A stretch of 64,000 nt of DNA, taken from assembly GCA_963708905.1 (NCBI GenBank), contig CAVPUV010000009.1, positions 12,002-76,001 on the forward strand, in the 5' to 3' direction. The notes beneath the pieces are model-generated. The model saw only the letters and a list, made by a program, of their open reading frames with translations, searched no databases and was not told the origin of the DNA. Position 1 is the first letter of the stretch. The number at the start of each line of letters is the position of its first letter. Position numbers and translations under genes: made by a program. Positions 8,882-17,537 of the stretch are shown piece after piece. This stretch comes from SHZL01 sp963708905 (GTDB lineage Bacteria; Pseudomonadota; Gammaproteobacteria; Xanthomonadales; SZUA-36).

Positions 8882-10945
8882 TCAGCGCATCGCGTGCCAG
8901 GAAAGCTGCTCGAACCGATCGCGAATGCCACCGCGCCAAATCATGAAGTGATTGGGAAAGGAGGGTAGGGACTCTCCGGAGCGGACGTAGTAGCTCACCA
9001 CTTCGGCCCGCGGGTCGCCGTCGAAGCGTCCGACGAGCAATCGGCTCAATTCCGGATACACGGTCGATTGTCCATCGGCCTCGCGCAGTCCTCGCAATGA
9101 GCCGGAGCCTCCCGGGCTGTAGCTCCACATTTGCCGGCCCTCATCGAAGGCGATGTCGCTCTTGTCGTCGCCGTCGAAGTCGGCGACCACGGCGCCGCGA
9201 AAGCTCGATCTTCTCTTCGAGTTCAACTCTTGCCATGAACCGGTGGATCCGCTTGATTGTTGCCACTTGCCCCCAGTGACGGCGGCGACATCGGTGCCTT
9301 TGACCGCGTCGAACTCGCCGAACAAAAAATCTTCGATGGCGAAGCCGGAGGTTTGCGTCGGCTGCCAGGTTTTCGAGCCGCCGTACCACACCTGCCATTG
9401 ATGGTCGCGCGTGTAGAAAATATCGGTGAGACCGTCGCCGTCAAAATCGCCAAAACGCAGCTTCGATATCGGCTCCGGCGTGGTCGTCAGCGGTTGCAGC
9501 GGCACGCGGCCGCTTTTCAAGAAGCCCAGGTTGCCGGCGCCGTCGCGATACAGCACGTCGGTCGTTCCGTCGTTGTCGATGTCGGCGAAGCCCAATTCGC
9601 GGGTGAGTTTGGTGGAGGCGTGCAAGAACTCCCAGGCTTCTTGACCTCCGCGCGAGAAAAACCACGCCGTGCCGGTGGCCACGAACACATCCGTTCGCTT
9701 GTCGCCGTCGAAGTCGCCGGTGGCAAGATCGCGCGAACGGTCGGTGTTGAATTGATTGCCGGTCGCGTCGAAATTGAATTCGTCGTGGTCCTCGCCCCAG
9801 CCCGTATCGCCTTTATCCATTTTCAACGAAACGGCTGCGTCCAGATCGTCGTGAACCGCAACATTGGAGTCGAAGCGCGTTTGCGTGGTGGACTTGCCGC
9901 GCAGCATCAACGCCGGACGTTCCTTTAGGCAGAAGATGAAACAGTAGTAGTCCTGTGCGCCGCGAATGGCGTTAAAGGCGATCTCGTAATAGTCGCCGGC
10001 GGTGCCGCCATAGCCGCTGCTATCGTCGATGTCGTCATCGGGATTGGTGTCCACGGTGCCGTGCACGTCGAAGTGCTGATTGTAGTAACTGCCTTGTTTG
10101 AATCCGCCTTCCAGAACATAGTTGAAGCGGGCAATGTAACCTGTCTTGGCGAAGCCGTTGGACGCCACCGCATGCCGGTTGAAATCGAAGACGTTGCCGA
10201 AGATCGTCGCAAACGCGCCACTGCTGACTGTCACGCCATAACCGCCTCCATCGCGCGCGTTGTGATGGAAGTAATTGCGCTCGACGCGGATGAGACCGGC
10301 ATCGGCCTTGGTGAGCGGTGTCCACTCGGGCAAGTACTGTTCTGGTGTGCGTGCGCGATTGTTGCTGATAATGTCGATGCCGCTGCCCGCCCATTCGTCG
10401 AACTCGCTCTCCGCAATGTAAATATTGCGCCCTTGCTGAGTGTTGGGGTCCGCGATGATGCGGATGCCATTGATATAACGCTGCTGATTACTGCGGCTGC
10501 CCTTTGCCGGCCCGCGCAAATGCAAACCGGTGACCGAAATATTGTTCCCCGTGATGACGAAGAGCGAATAGCCTTCGCATTCATCTGAACCCGGTTGTAA
10601 CTCTGGATTAAGGCATTTGTTGTCCGCGAACAAACTCGGACGACTGCCAAGCTCACCGCGTTCGCCCATCAGTTTCACACCGCCGCGGATGGGAATTTCG
10701 GCGCGTCCCGTCATGTTCAGAAACTTGTTCTTTGTGACGATCACGCAACCCACAAAGTCCGAACGCAGCACCTGCTCCAATTGGTCCGGCGTTTCCACAC
10801 GCCGCTCTTGTTCGCATTGCGGTAGTTGAACCAAATCGGGCAGCTCGCCAATGACGATGTCCGGCCAGATTCGATTCGGCCTGAACACGAATACCAACGA
10901 GGCGGCGACCATCATCCCGACAACCGCGAGAAGTGTTTTATTCAC
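8882..10945 (-). CDS. Exported beta-helix protein with C-terminal FG-GAP/VCBS repeats
   Basis: After an N-terminal hydrophobic anchor (LLAVVGMMVAASLVFVF) comes a right-handed beta-helix of about 300 residues, rich in short turns such as NNISVTGLHLRG, IYIAESEFDEW, VERNYFHHNARDGG and NYVLEGGF. The last 250 residues contain six FG-GAP-like repeats with calcium-type loops (DFDGDKRTD, DIDNDGTTD, DFDGDGLTD, EFDAVKGTD, DFDGDDKSD, RFDGDPRAE). Such architectures occur in cell-surface polysaccharide-binding or -cleaving proteins; no catalytic motif is clear. I favour the GTG at 10945 (AAGG upstream) over a TTG at 11023. Confidence 0.8.
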   Translation of the reverse strand: MNKTLLAVVGMMVAASLVFVFRPNRIWPDIVIGELPDLVQLPQCEQERRVETPDQLEQVLRSDFVGCVIVTKNKFLNMTGRAEIPIRGGVKLMGERGELGSRPSLFADNKCLNPELQPGSDECEGYSLFVITGNNISVTGLHLRGPAKGSRSNQQRYINGIRIIADPNTQQGRNIYIAESEFDEWAGSGIDIISNNRARTPEQYLPEWTPLTKADAGLIRVERNYFHHNARDGGGYGVTVSSGAFATIFGNVFDFNRHAVASNGFAKTGYIARFNYVLEGGFKQGSYYNQHFDVHGTVDTNPDDDIDDSSGYGGTAGDYYEIAFNAIRGAQDYYCFIFCLKERPALMLRGKSTTQTRFDSNVAVHDDLDAAVSLKMDKGDTGWGEDHDEFNFDATGNQFNTDRSRDLATGDFDGDKRTDVFVATGTAWFFSRGGQEAWEFLHASTKLTRELGFADIDNDGTTDVLYRDGAGNLGFLKSGRVPLQPLTTTPEPISKLRFGDFDGDGLTDIFYTRDHQWQVWYGGSKTWQPTQTSGFAIEDFLFGEFDAVKGTDVAAVTGGKWQQSSGSTGSWQELNSKRRSSFRGAVVADFDGDDKSDIAFDEGRQMWSYSPGGSGSLRGLREADGQSTVYPELSRLLVGRFDGDPRAEVVSYYVRSGESLPSFPNHFMIWRGGIRDRFEQLSWHAMR

Positions 10946-11207
10946 TGCTCTGACCTTACGAACACGACCATGTGAACTTACGGTGCATAGAAGAATAAAC
11001 GCCCTATTTCGCCAAGTCCACAAGTTGGTGCACGGCAGTCTGCCGGCAATGGGCGGCTTTGTGGCATTCGATTGCCCCGGGTTTCACGCCCGCCAATGAA
11101 AATCCAAAAAAGGGCCTAAAAGGGGCCGGATACAATTTTGCCAGTCTGGTTTTTGCGGCGTGCCTGTCTTTCCATCGCCCAACCTGCCGTCAAGTGCTAT
11201 GGCGTCA

Positions 11208-11654
11208 TCAGTCCGGAATCTCCGGTTCGACCAGCTTCGCAAGCTGTGCCAGCGACTCTTGCCAGCCGAGATAGCACATTTCAAGTGGAATGACTTCAGG
11301 CAGCCCTTCTTGCACTATGCCGACCTCGGTTCCGCACGACACTTGTTGCAGGGTCACCGTCGTCTGCATTTCTCCGGGCAAGTTCGGGTCGTCGAACCTG
11401 TCGGAATAGCGAATCTTTTCGAATGGCACGAGTTCAAGATACTCGCCGCCAAAGGAATGACCGTGGCCCGTCGTGAAGTTCGTGAACGACATCTTGTAGG
11501 TGCCGCCAACTTTGGCGTCCATGTGATGAACCTTGCAGGTGAAACCGTATGGCGGCAGCCACTTGGCCATTGCGTCAGCATCCAGGAACGCCCGGTAGAC
11601 GCGCCCCTGGTTCGCGCGCAGCACGCGGTGAAGTCGGATGGTGCCTGTTGGCAT
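11208..11654 (-). CDS. SRPBCC / AHSA1-type domain protein
   Basis: The 148-residue protein MPTGTIRLHRVLRANQGRVYRAFLDADAMAKWLPP has the family's starting helix and the AKWLPP pocket segment. Later VGGTYKMSFTNF, and the closing helix CYLGWQESLAQLAKLVEP, fit Hsp90-activator-homology (AHSA1) START-like proteins. These bind hydrophobic ligands; the ligand here is unknown. The ATG at 11654 follows GGAG by 8 nt; a TTG two codons earlier is less likely. Confidence 0.87.
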   Translation of the reverse strand: MPTGTIRLHRVLRANQGRVYRAFLDADAMAKWLPPYGFTCKVHHMDAKVGGTYKMSFTNFTTGHGHSFGGEYLELVPFEKIRYSDRFDDPNLPGEMQTTVTLQQVSCGTEVGIVQEGLPEVIPLEMCYLGWQESLAQLAKLVEPEIPD

Positions 11655-12017
11655 GATCAATTCTCCTTGCGATGGAACTCCGGATCGATCCCGGATTGGG
11701 TAGTTTAGAGGATTTTGGGTAGTTTGATGCGGTGCCCGATGACAACGTGCAACTGGACCCCTTGAGTTCCATTGAGCGCTAGCGCACAGACGGCTGCAGT
11801 AATCCGGAGGACACTTGAGCCTGGTGATTAAACCCCCCGAATGTTTATCGCCATTGGAAATACAAACACTGCAATCTTGCCCGGTTTGGCTTGCAAAAAT
11901 GCACCCACAATTTTGCAGATAGATATTTCGGCATGATGTCCGTAAACGCTATGTTGCTTGATATAGAGCTTCCATTCATTAGTAACCTTTTTCTCATTGT
12001 GTTACAGGAGAACTTTT
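11655..12017. other. Intergenic region, no gene seen
   Basis: This 363-bp gap separates divergent genes. The last 80 bases are AT-rich and hold a plausible promoter for the PepSY gene. I see no convincing gene, RNA fold or repeat in it. Confidence 0.5.
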
Positions 12018-12515
12018 ATGACACTTAAACAGTTGGTAATAGCAATTTCATTAGGCCTGGCCCTGGCTGGGTCAGCCGTGGCTGAAACGATCGTGATCAA
12101 CGAACCCGAGGTGCGGACTATCGTGGTTAAACAGGGCTATGGCGATCCGGTATTGGTTGAACGCGACGGTGACTTGTGGCGCGCAAAGACTATCAATAAA
12201 ACCGGCGGTGGCGAGGTTACCTTGTTTGTTAACGCCGAGGGCCAGGTGCTGGGGGCGGCTGACGTAGCGCGAACCCGCATCACTGAAACCACGACCACGA
12301 CGACCACAACGTCCGCCGTGCCCGCCGCCACACCCGTGACTGAAGCAACCGTAAGCACCATTGTTATGAACGCCGGCTTTCACAATGTCCACGACATAGA
12401 CTTCCTTGACGGCAAGGGCGTGTGGAAAGCTGAAGCTGACGACATCACGGGAGAAGACTATGAGCTGCACGTGGATGCCACTTCAGGCCGGATCGTGCAT
12501 GTGGAAGACGATTGA
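12018..12515 (+). CDS. Periplasmic protein with two PepSY-like units
   Basis: A signal peptide (LVIAISLGLALAGSAVAE) precedes two similar units of about 60 residues: STIVVKQG-like TIVVKQGYGDPVLVERDGDLW ... NAEGQVLG and STIVMNAGFHNVHDIDFLDGKGVWKAEA ... DATSGRIVH. Each has the PepSY beta-strand/helix pattern ending in a GxV(L/H) turn. A Thr-rich linker (eight Thr in a row) joins them. CAGGAG lies 8 nt upstream of the ATG. PepSY domains are proposed to bind or inhibit peptidases or sense stress. A strong terminator follows directly. Confidence 0.82.
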   Translation: MTLKQLVIAISLGLALAGSAVAETIVINEPEVRTIVVKQGYGDPVLVERDGDLWRAKTINKTGGGEVTLFVNAEGQVLGAADVARTRITETTTTTTTTSAVPAATPVTEATVSTIVMNAGFHNVHDIDFLDGKGVWKAEADDITGEDYELHVDATSGRIVHVEDD

Positions 12516-12568
12516 TTAATCGCGTTTTGTTCCGATTGCAGAGTTCACTCAGCGTGAATTAAGACCAG

Positions 12569-12608
12569 TAAAGCCCGCCCGCACATCGGTTCTGGCGGGC
12601 TTTATTTT
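12569..12608 (+). terminator. Rho-independent terminator after the PepSY gene
   Basis: The stem AAAGCCCGCC (12570-12579) pairs perfectly with GGCGGGCTTT (12594-12603). A T-rich tail follows. It sits 54 nt after the PepSY stop codon. Confidence 0.9.
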
Positions 12609-12687
12609 AACGGCGGCCCCTGGCAAGAGCCTTTTCCTCGCAGCGCCAGGAAGAGGCCGATGATACACAGGGTGATGAGGGCTGCAT

Positions 12688-13264
12688 TTACGTACCCACC
12701 CCGGATTGAGGAGTCACGGACGCGCAGGCGTGACTATCGATGGCGACAGAAAACTCGAAGTATTGCCGGGGGAGCCCGCCAATGTGCGGGAAGGGGACCC
12801 ACCAAAGCAACCATTCCTTGTTTGACCTGCGGACAGTGACCGGTACTCCACGCAACTCGCAAGATACCAACGCTGACATCAGCGCCATGAACTCGCGGTG
12901 CCCAGGTTGCGGACCAGGCCGAGTACTGCTTGTAGCACTCGGAGTAATCGCCCTGCGACCCGTTGCCCGACGAAGGATGGATACCACGGTGCTCGCAGTT
13001 ACCAATGTCGGCGCTTGGATGATCGGCGAGGATGTAGCCCAGTGGTTCCACGGAATGCGCGATGGCGAGCTGCACTTTCGCATTGTCACGAAGCGTGAGG
13101 GTCACGCCGTGTGGAACGCCATACGCCTGGCGTTCTGATTTCAGCGAGTAGTCGTCAACGCGCAGTTGCAGCGAGGCGTGATTCAGCGAATACCAATAGC
13201 CCCAGGCCAGCACGAGCGTACTGACCGCGGTGGATGCGAGCAGGATGTTCGCCCAGGTGCGCAT
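12688..13264 (-). pseudogene. Hypothetical membrane-anchored protein, apparently frameshifted
   Basis: The frame from the ATG at 13264 encodes one N-terminal anchor (ILLASTAVSTLVLAWGYW) and a domain ending ECYKQYSAWSATWA. After about 12890 this frame becomes unlikely in composition, while the adjacent frame reads HREFMALMSALVSC, VPVTVRRSNKEW and PHIGGLPRQYFEFSV, more protein-like sequence ending at 12688. A one-base shift near 12885-12900 would join them. The family is not recognised. A sequencing error cannot be excluded. Confidence 0.55.
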
Positions 13265-13272
13265 GCTGACGC

Positions 13273-13692
13273 CTAACGAGTTGTTCTGCGGCAGGTCATG
13301 TCAACGTATGCATCGTCCCGCGGCCTAGCAGTTGACTGAAAGACCAACGCCACCGCGAGGGCTACCGGTACTGCTCCCAGCGCCAGGTTCCAGGCTTCCG
13401 GGACACCCGGTAAGGCTCCGCCGGCGCCCAGAAGCGCGACCACGCTCCCTGTTACCATGCCTGTCACGATAAGCGGAAGACGTGCAGCACGACGAGTCGC
13501 TCTGTCGACGGTGAACAACCTGAACAGAAAAACCATGCCGGCCGTAAGCGATAGGAGGTTTGCAACAAGCAGAACCAGTCCGAATGAAGAAGGGGCATAA
13601 TAGGCGGCTACGCGCCAAAGCAATACACCGCCGACCGCCACCGCCACCACGCCCCACCGCTGTTTCGGCGGCGCATCGCTATGGTTGTTCAT
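13273..13692 (-). CDS. Small hypothetical membrane protein
   Basis: This 139-residue protein has about four hydrophobic helices (GVVAVAVGGVLLW, FGLVLLVANLLSLTAGMVFLF, LPLIVTGMVTGSVVALLGAGG, LGAVPVALAVALVF). I chose the ATG at 13692 because CAGGAG lies 8 nt upstream; upstream in-frame starts at 13710 and 13734 have no comparable site. It ends 8 nt before the next minus-strand ATG, so the two genes are probably co-transcribed. No family is recognised. Confidence 0.72.
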   Translation of the reverse strand: MNNHSDAPPKQRWGVVAVAVGGVLLWRVAAYYAPSSFGLVLLVANLLSLTAGMVFLFRLFTVDRATRRAARLPLIVTGMVTGSVVALLGAGGALPGVPEAWNLALGAVPVALAVALVFQSTARPRDDAYVDMTCRRTTR

Positions 13693-13922
13693 TGTCGTCT
13701 CCTGAGACATTGCTTGTCGCCTGTTGTTGGCCATTCGATTTGAATCCTTCGTGAAACTCGAGGATACCTCTCAGGGCATGGTCATCAAAGGACAAAGCGA
13801 GAAAACCATCTTCCCGCTTTGGCTAACTCCAGCTAGTGCCCTGGTTCGCGGTGTAGCATGGAATAATCACGCCGCACTTGTGCGTGGTCAAGTCATTCCG
13901 GCACCGCCGGCGCGCCGTCCTG

Positions 13923-14450
13923 TCACCCCCGGATTTTACTGAACGTCATTCTCAAGCTGGAATCGGGGTGGTCGGAGCCGCGACGGTATAGGCCGTAGCC
14001 TTCGTGACCCCGATCGTACCGATCATAATCCGGATAACGCGAGTAGCGGCGGGAATATTCGATGGAACGGTTCAGGTCCTCGAAGGCGCGCTCCACGTCA
14101 CGAAAATCGCCGCGTAGATGTCGCTCGTGATGCAGATCATGGCGGCCACCCAACTCACTTCGAGCGTGGGCGTATGCATTGACCAGTTTCGAGTAATCAG
14201 CGCGAATGTGGCCGTAGTTGCTGCCCCGCTCGACTTGGCGGTGGAAGTGACGTGCAGCCTTGGCAAACCGCCTCGCATCAGCGGTCGCATGGTCGCGACC
14301 TGTCTCGAACTTCAACTGCTCGTGGAAGTGCCTGGCGGCATTCTCCAGTTGGTGAGCAGCGCGAGCGATGTTGTCGTAACCGCGGCCGTCATAGTCGTGA
14401 CCGGCATAAGCCAGGTTCGTGCCAACGAAAATGAGCATCAACGTGATCAT
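13923..14450 (-). CDS. Small secreted, His/Tyr/Arg-rich hypothetical protein
   Basis: A signal peptide ending in GTNLAYAG precedes a mature domain rich in helices with repeated H, R and Y (AARHFHEQLKFETGRDH, AARHFHRQVERGSNYGH, ERAFEDLNRSIEYSRRYSRY). The two AARHFH elements suggest an internal duplication. The start is uncertain: a strong AGGAGG lies 20 nt before this ATG, ideally placed for an upstream codon that is now GTT. An ATG at 14498 is an alternative but has a poor ribosome site. No function is recognised. Confidence 0.65.
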   Translation of the reverse strand: MITLMLIFVGTNLAYAGHDYDGRGYDNIARAAHQLENAARHFHEQLKFETGRDHATADARRFAKAARHFHRQVERGSNYGHIRADYSKLVNAYAHARSELGGRHDLHHERHLRGDFRDVERAFEDLNRSIEYSRRYSRYPDYDRYDRGHEGYGLYRRGSDHPDSSLRMTFSKIRG

Positions 14451-14718
14451 TAATTTGCGCGTAACAGCATCCTCCTGAAAGTGATACCGTGGCCTCATCC
14501 CCGTGGTAATGCCTGGCGGCTGGTGAGCCGTCCGGATCAATCGGCCTGGCTTGGCGGGCAAAGGCGTTTACGTTGCTGCCAAAGTTTCACCATTGTCTTG
14601 CGGGAACAGACTACGACAGGTTTGCTGAACCGGCTCTGAACTGAGTCTTAATGTCAGCTGAACGCAGAAAGAAAACCGGTAATGCACCGTTGGCTCGCAT
14701 GCAGCAGCGGATGCATTG

Positions 14719-15171
14719 TCAGCGGCCGCCGCGGGGTTGCCAAAGGGACAACAGTAGACCCAGCACCATGATTCCGAGCAAAACCGCATTGATATAAGTT
14801 CCAGGTGGCGTGCCCATGCGCTCTATAGGGAGATAGAGCTGAAGAACCTTGCGGCCCCCCTGTTCCAACAGCAGGGCGAGGAAGGCGAGCGGAACGAGGC
14901 TGCGGTAGCGGAGAAGTACTACGAGGCATGCCAGGCCAAAGACGAGTTGGCACAGACCCCATGCGGCGAATATGGACAAAAATGTGGCACCGCCATTTTC
15001 GCCGAAGCTGTTGAGCGGGATTCCATCGGCGGACTGCGCCACAGAGCGCCCGTTGAGCAGGATGTTTACGCCCATGACTATTTTGAGCGGCATCAGGGCG
15101 AACAGCCACAGCCCGAGGCGACGACCGGGGTAATGGTTATCGGCGATGCGAGGGAAAAGGTCTGTCAGCAT
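14719..15171 (-). CDS. Small four-helix membrane protein
   Basis: The 150-residue protein begins MLTDLFPRIADNHYPGRRLGLWLFALMPLKIVMGVN and has about four hydrophobic segments. GGAG lies 8 nt before the ATG at 15171. It follows the DUF4386 gene by only 23 nt on the same strand and has an almost identical leader (GGAGCGAC-ATG), so the two are probably one transcript. Function unknown. Confidence 0.75.
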   Translation of the reverse strand: MLTDLFPRIADNHYPGRRLGLWLFALMPLKIVMGVNILLNGRSVAQSADGIPLNSFGENGGATFLSIFAAWGLCQLVFGLACLVVLLRYRSLVPLAFLALLLEQGGRKVLQLYLPIERMGTPPGTYINAVLLGIMVLGLLLSLWQPRGGR

Positions 15172-15194
15172 GGTCGCTCCAAAATGCGCAATGC

Positions 15195-15935
15195 TTACCG
15201 CGGGGCCCAACGGTCGGCGTCAGCGGCGGCGCGGTTGCCGGACTCGGATAGTTGGCCTTCCAAGGGGGTGGTCCGTGCGCCCATGATGACGAGCCAGAGA
15301 ATGATCAGGACCTCGCCAATGGCCAGTACGGTGAACTGATTGGCAACGCGCGCGTAAGCTGGGAAGAGCAGAGATGTCATGCTAATGCCCAGCCAAGCAA
15401 AACAGCCGATGATAAGGAAGACGCCAAGAATTCGGGGAATAAACCCGGATCGAAATACAAGAATCCCGAACGGCAGGAGCCAGAGGCCCCACAGAGCCAT
15501 GACCGCACTTGTTCCGTAGCTCTGCAAGCTTAGAAATCCCATCGTCATGGCATCGAGTTGATGTTTGTCGAATGCCGACCAGTAATCAGCCCCATTCGAC
15601 AATACGAGTGGTGCCAACCCGCAGAGCGTATTGACGAACGCCATCGGTACTTGAACGAGAACCAGTGCCACCATCAGTAAAGCTTGTCTCCTGTTCACTT
15701 CTTTGAGCAATTGATACAGAGCCAGCACCAGGATGACAAAAAGGATCTGCGCTACCAGGCCACTGACGGCGTAGAGCCGGTAAAGCAGCTGAGAAGACGC
15801 AATCTTGCCCACTGTGGCTGCGGCGTCGCCATCTACTATGAACACTGAAGGGATGCTCATTTCAACAGCGGAGGTTACTCCCAACAGCAGATACAGTACG
15901 CCAGCGACCCTTGCTTGATGTTTGCGGGAATTCAT
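15195..15935 (-). CDS. DUF4386 domain-containing membrane protein
   Basis: The N-terminus MNSRKHQARVAGVLYLLLGVTS is the DUF4386 signature (polar head, then ARxAGxxYL). About seven helices span the 246 residues, with the family's LLKEVNRRQALLMV loop between helices 3 and 4. GGAG precedes the ATG by 9 nt. DUF4386 proteins are widespread inner-membrane proteins of unknown function, often found near small regulators as here. Confidence 0.87.
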   Translation of the reverse strand: MNSRKHQARVAGVLYLLLGVTSAVEMSIPSVFIVDGDAAATVGKIASSQLLYRLYAVSGLVAQILFVILVLALYQLLKEVNRRQALLMVALVLVQVPMAFVNTLCGLAPLVLSNGADYWSAFDKHQLDAMTMGFLSLQSYGTSAVMALWGLWLLPFGILVFRSGFIPRILGVFLIIGCFAWLGISMTSLLFPAYARVANQFTVLAIGEVLIILWLVIMGARTTPLEGQLSESGNRAAADADRWAPR

Positions 15936-15956
15936 GTTGTCGCTCCTGCTATTGCG

Positions 15957-16169
15957 CTACTGTTCATCCCGGCGGAACTGCAGCAGGTCGCCGGGCTGGC
16001 AGTCGAGTGCCTCGCAGATCGCCTCGAGCGTCGCGAAGCGGATGCCGCGCGCCTTGCCGGTCTTGAGGATGGATAAGTTGGCAAGAGTGATCCCGACCTT
16101 CCCGGACAATTCGGTGAGGGTCATGCGTCGATCGTGAAGCATGTCGTCGAGTTTTACGAAGATGGCCAT
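15957..16169 (-). CDS. XRE/Cro-type HTH regulator (partner of DUF2975 protein)
   Basis: A 70-residue protein consisting almost only of one HTH: MTLTELSGKVGITLANLSILKTGKARGIRFATLEAICEALDCQPGDLLQF. The helix pair LSGKVGIT...LSILKTGK is typical of the small YozG-like regulators. It starts 1 nt after the DUF2975 stop codon, the standard gene pairing for this family. It probably autoregulates this two-gene operon. Confidence 0.9.
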   Translation of the reverse strand: MAIFVKLDDMLHDRRMTLTELSGKVGITLANLSILKTGKARGIRFATLEAICEALDCQPGDLLQFRRDEQ

Positions 16170-16170
16170 G

Positions 16171-16695
16171 TCAGATCATCGTTTCCAGGTCTTCGCGCAT
16201 CTGCGTGCCCTCTTCAAAGACCCGCGCAAGCACGAACAGCAGAACCACAGCTACCCATCCGGTCACCCCCGAGAATGTCCAGTCGACATTCGAGCCAGCA
16301 GCGTTCAGGGTTGCCGCCAACAGTCCGAAGGTCAGGTGGAGCAGCTGAGTGGTGAGCACACACCAGGCGATCGTCTTCAGCCGCACGGCGTTCTCGGGCA
16401 CGAAGGGGTCACCGGAACGAACCGTCTCGACCACGGCCAACAGGCGCGAAAGCAGGATGTGGAACGCAGCGACCATCGGCAGTGCCAGCACGATCCAGAT
16501 GCGCAGGACCGGCACCAGCCACATTGAATCGATGCGCGGCGGCTGCTTGCTGAAAAACTCGAAAAACAACGGCTCGAAGAGGAAGCTGGCCGGAATGGTG
16601 GCGACCAGCATTACCCCTGTGATGAGGTTGAAGGCGCGCAGAATCTTCAGGAGGATTCGTGAAGCGCTGAGCGCACTGGAGTGGGGTCTGAGCAT
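16171..16695 (-). CDS. DUF2975 domain-containing membrane protein
   Basis: This 174-residue protein has four membrane helices and the family sequence FVPENAVRLKTIAWCVLTTQLLHL between helices 2 and 3. C-terminal EEGTQMREDLETMI, an acidic amphipathic end, is also usual. DUF2975 proteins are inner-membrane proteins of unknown role, nearly always followed by a tiny HTH protein as here. Confidence 0.9.
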   Translation of the reverse strand: MLRPHSSALSASRILLKILRAFNLITGVMLVATIPASFLFEPLFFEFFSKQPPRIDSMWLVPVLRIWIVLALPMVAAFHILLSRLLAVVETVRSGDPFVPENAVRLKTIAWCVLTTQLLHLTFGLLAATLNAAGSNVDWTFSGVTGWVAVVLLFVLARVFEEGTQMREDLETMI

Positions 16696-16917
16696 TTGAC
16701 TCTCCCGCAGTAATTATCGCTGGACGATATCATATTTATCGTTTAACAGCAATATTCTTATTGCGAAACGATGTAGCGTTCGCGGCGGTCGCTCGACGAT
16801 CTCTTAACGAAATCGCTGGGACAAGGAGTGGTCTCGATGCTTGTCCCTCCCGTGAGGGCGGGACTGTCCGGTCCCGGCGCTGCGTGCTGTTGTTATGTTT
16901 GTTGCCCCATGATAGAG

Positions 16918-16944
16918 TGTGTATCAAAATAAAATATATACACA
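16918..16944 (+). promoter_or_regulatory. Inverted repeat upstream of vapBC, likely operator
   Basis: Perfect 7-bp arms TGTGTAT (16918-16924) and ATACACA (16938-16944) flank an AT-rich 13-bp spacer, 10 nt before the antitoxin ATG. Position and symmetry fit the autoregulatory operator of a VapB antitoxin. The AT-rich spacer may include the promoter -10 element. Confidence 0.55.
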
Positions 16945-16954
16945 TAGGTGATCT

Positions 16955-17148
16955 ATGCGAACCAACATTGTCATCGACGATAAGCTGATGTCGGACGCAA
17001 TAAAAGCATCAGGGTAAGCACCAAAAAAGAGGCGGTAGAGCAAGGGCTAAAATTGCTCGTGCGCCGAAGCCAGCAGCAGGAAATTCGCAAACTGCGCGGC
17101 AAAGTCAAATGGGAAGGCGACCTCGACGAAATGCGAGGCGGCAAATGA
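16955..17148 (+). pseudogene. vapB: VapB-type antitoxin, broken by a -1 frameshift
   Basis: The ATG at 16955 opens MRTNIVIDDKLMSDAIKASG and hits TAA at 17015. The -1 frame continues without gap as VSTKKEAVEQGLKLLVRR ... GDLDEMRGGK and stops at TGA 17146-17148. Read together, the pieces give a full VapB antitoxin (DUF2191/ribbon-helix-helix type), aligning at the usual G-x-x-TKKEAVE junction. One missing base in the GGG at 17012-17014 explains it. Either the antitoxin is inactivated, a read error is present, or the site is a -1 frameshift signal. Its TGA overlaps the toxin ATG. Confidence 0.85.
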
Positions 17149-17537
17149 TACTGGTCGATACCAGTGTCTGGATCGACTATCTTAATGGGGTTCAAAGCAA
17201 ACACACCGATGCGCTCGATTCTAGCATTGTCGAGGGTATCGTTGCGATCGGAGATTTGATTTTTCTGGAAATTCTCCAAGGAATTCGGGATGACCGAGAG
17301 TATCGTACAACCAAACGGACCCTTATGACCTTAGATCAATATGAAATGTTTGGAAAAGGGATGGCCGAAAAGTGCGCAGAGAACTATCGAGCGTTGCGCA
17401 AGAAAGGAATCACGATACGGAAAACGACAGACGTTGTCATCGCAACTTTCTGCATTGAAAAAAGGATGCCTTTGCTCTTTCTTGATCGAGATTTTATTCC
17501 CTTCATCGATCATCTTGGTTTGCTCTCCGCGCGTTAA
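17145..17537 (+). CDS. vapC: VapC toxin, PIN-domain ribonuclease
   Basis: The 130-residue protein opens with the PIN motif MILVDTSVWIDYL (first catalytic Asp), followed by FLEILQGI (Glu), TTDVVIATFCIE (Asp) and PLLFLDRDF (final Asp), i.e. a complete acidic site. VapC toxins cleave tRNA or rRNA. The ATG overlaps the antitoxin TGA (ATGA), so coupling is expected. The toxin is intact although its antitoxin frame is broken. Its stop lies within GTTAAAT, overlapping the convergent gene's stop. Confidence 0.92.
   Translation: MILVDTSVWIDYLNGVQSKHTDALDSSIVEGIVAIGDLIFLEILQGIRDDREYRTTKRTLMTLDQYEMFGKGMAEKCAENYRALRKKGITIRKTTDVVIATFCIEKRMPLLFLDRDFIPFIDHLGLLSAR

Noticed and set aside
13262..13276. AACAACTCGTTAGGC (minus strand) looks like the right half of an attC.
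   Set aside because: No partner RYYYAAC core or hairpin lies upstream; the GTTAG is simply the stop codon of one gene close to the next start.
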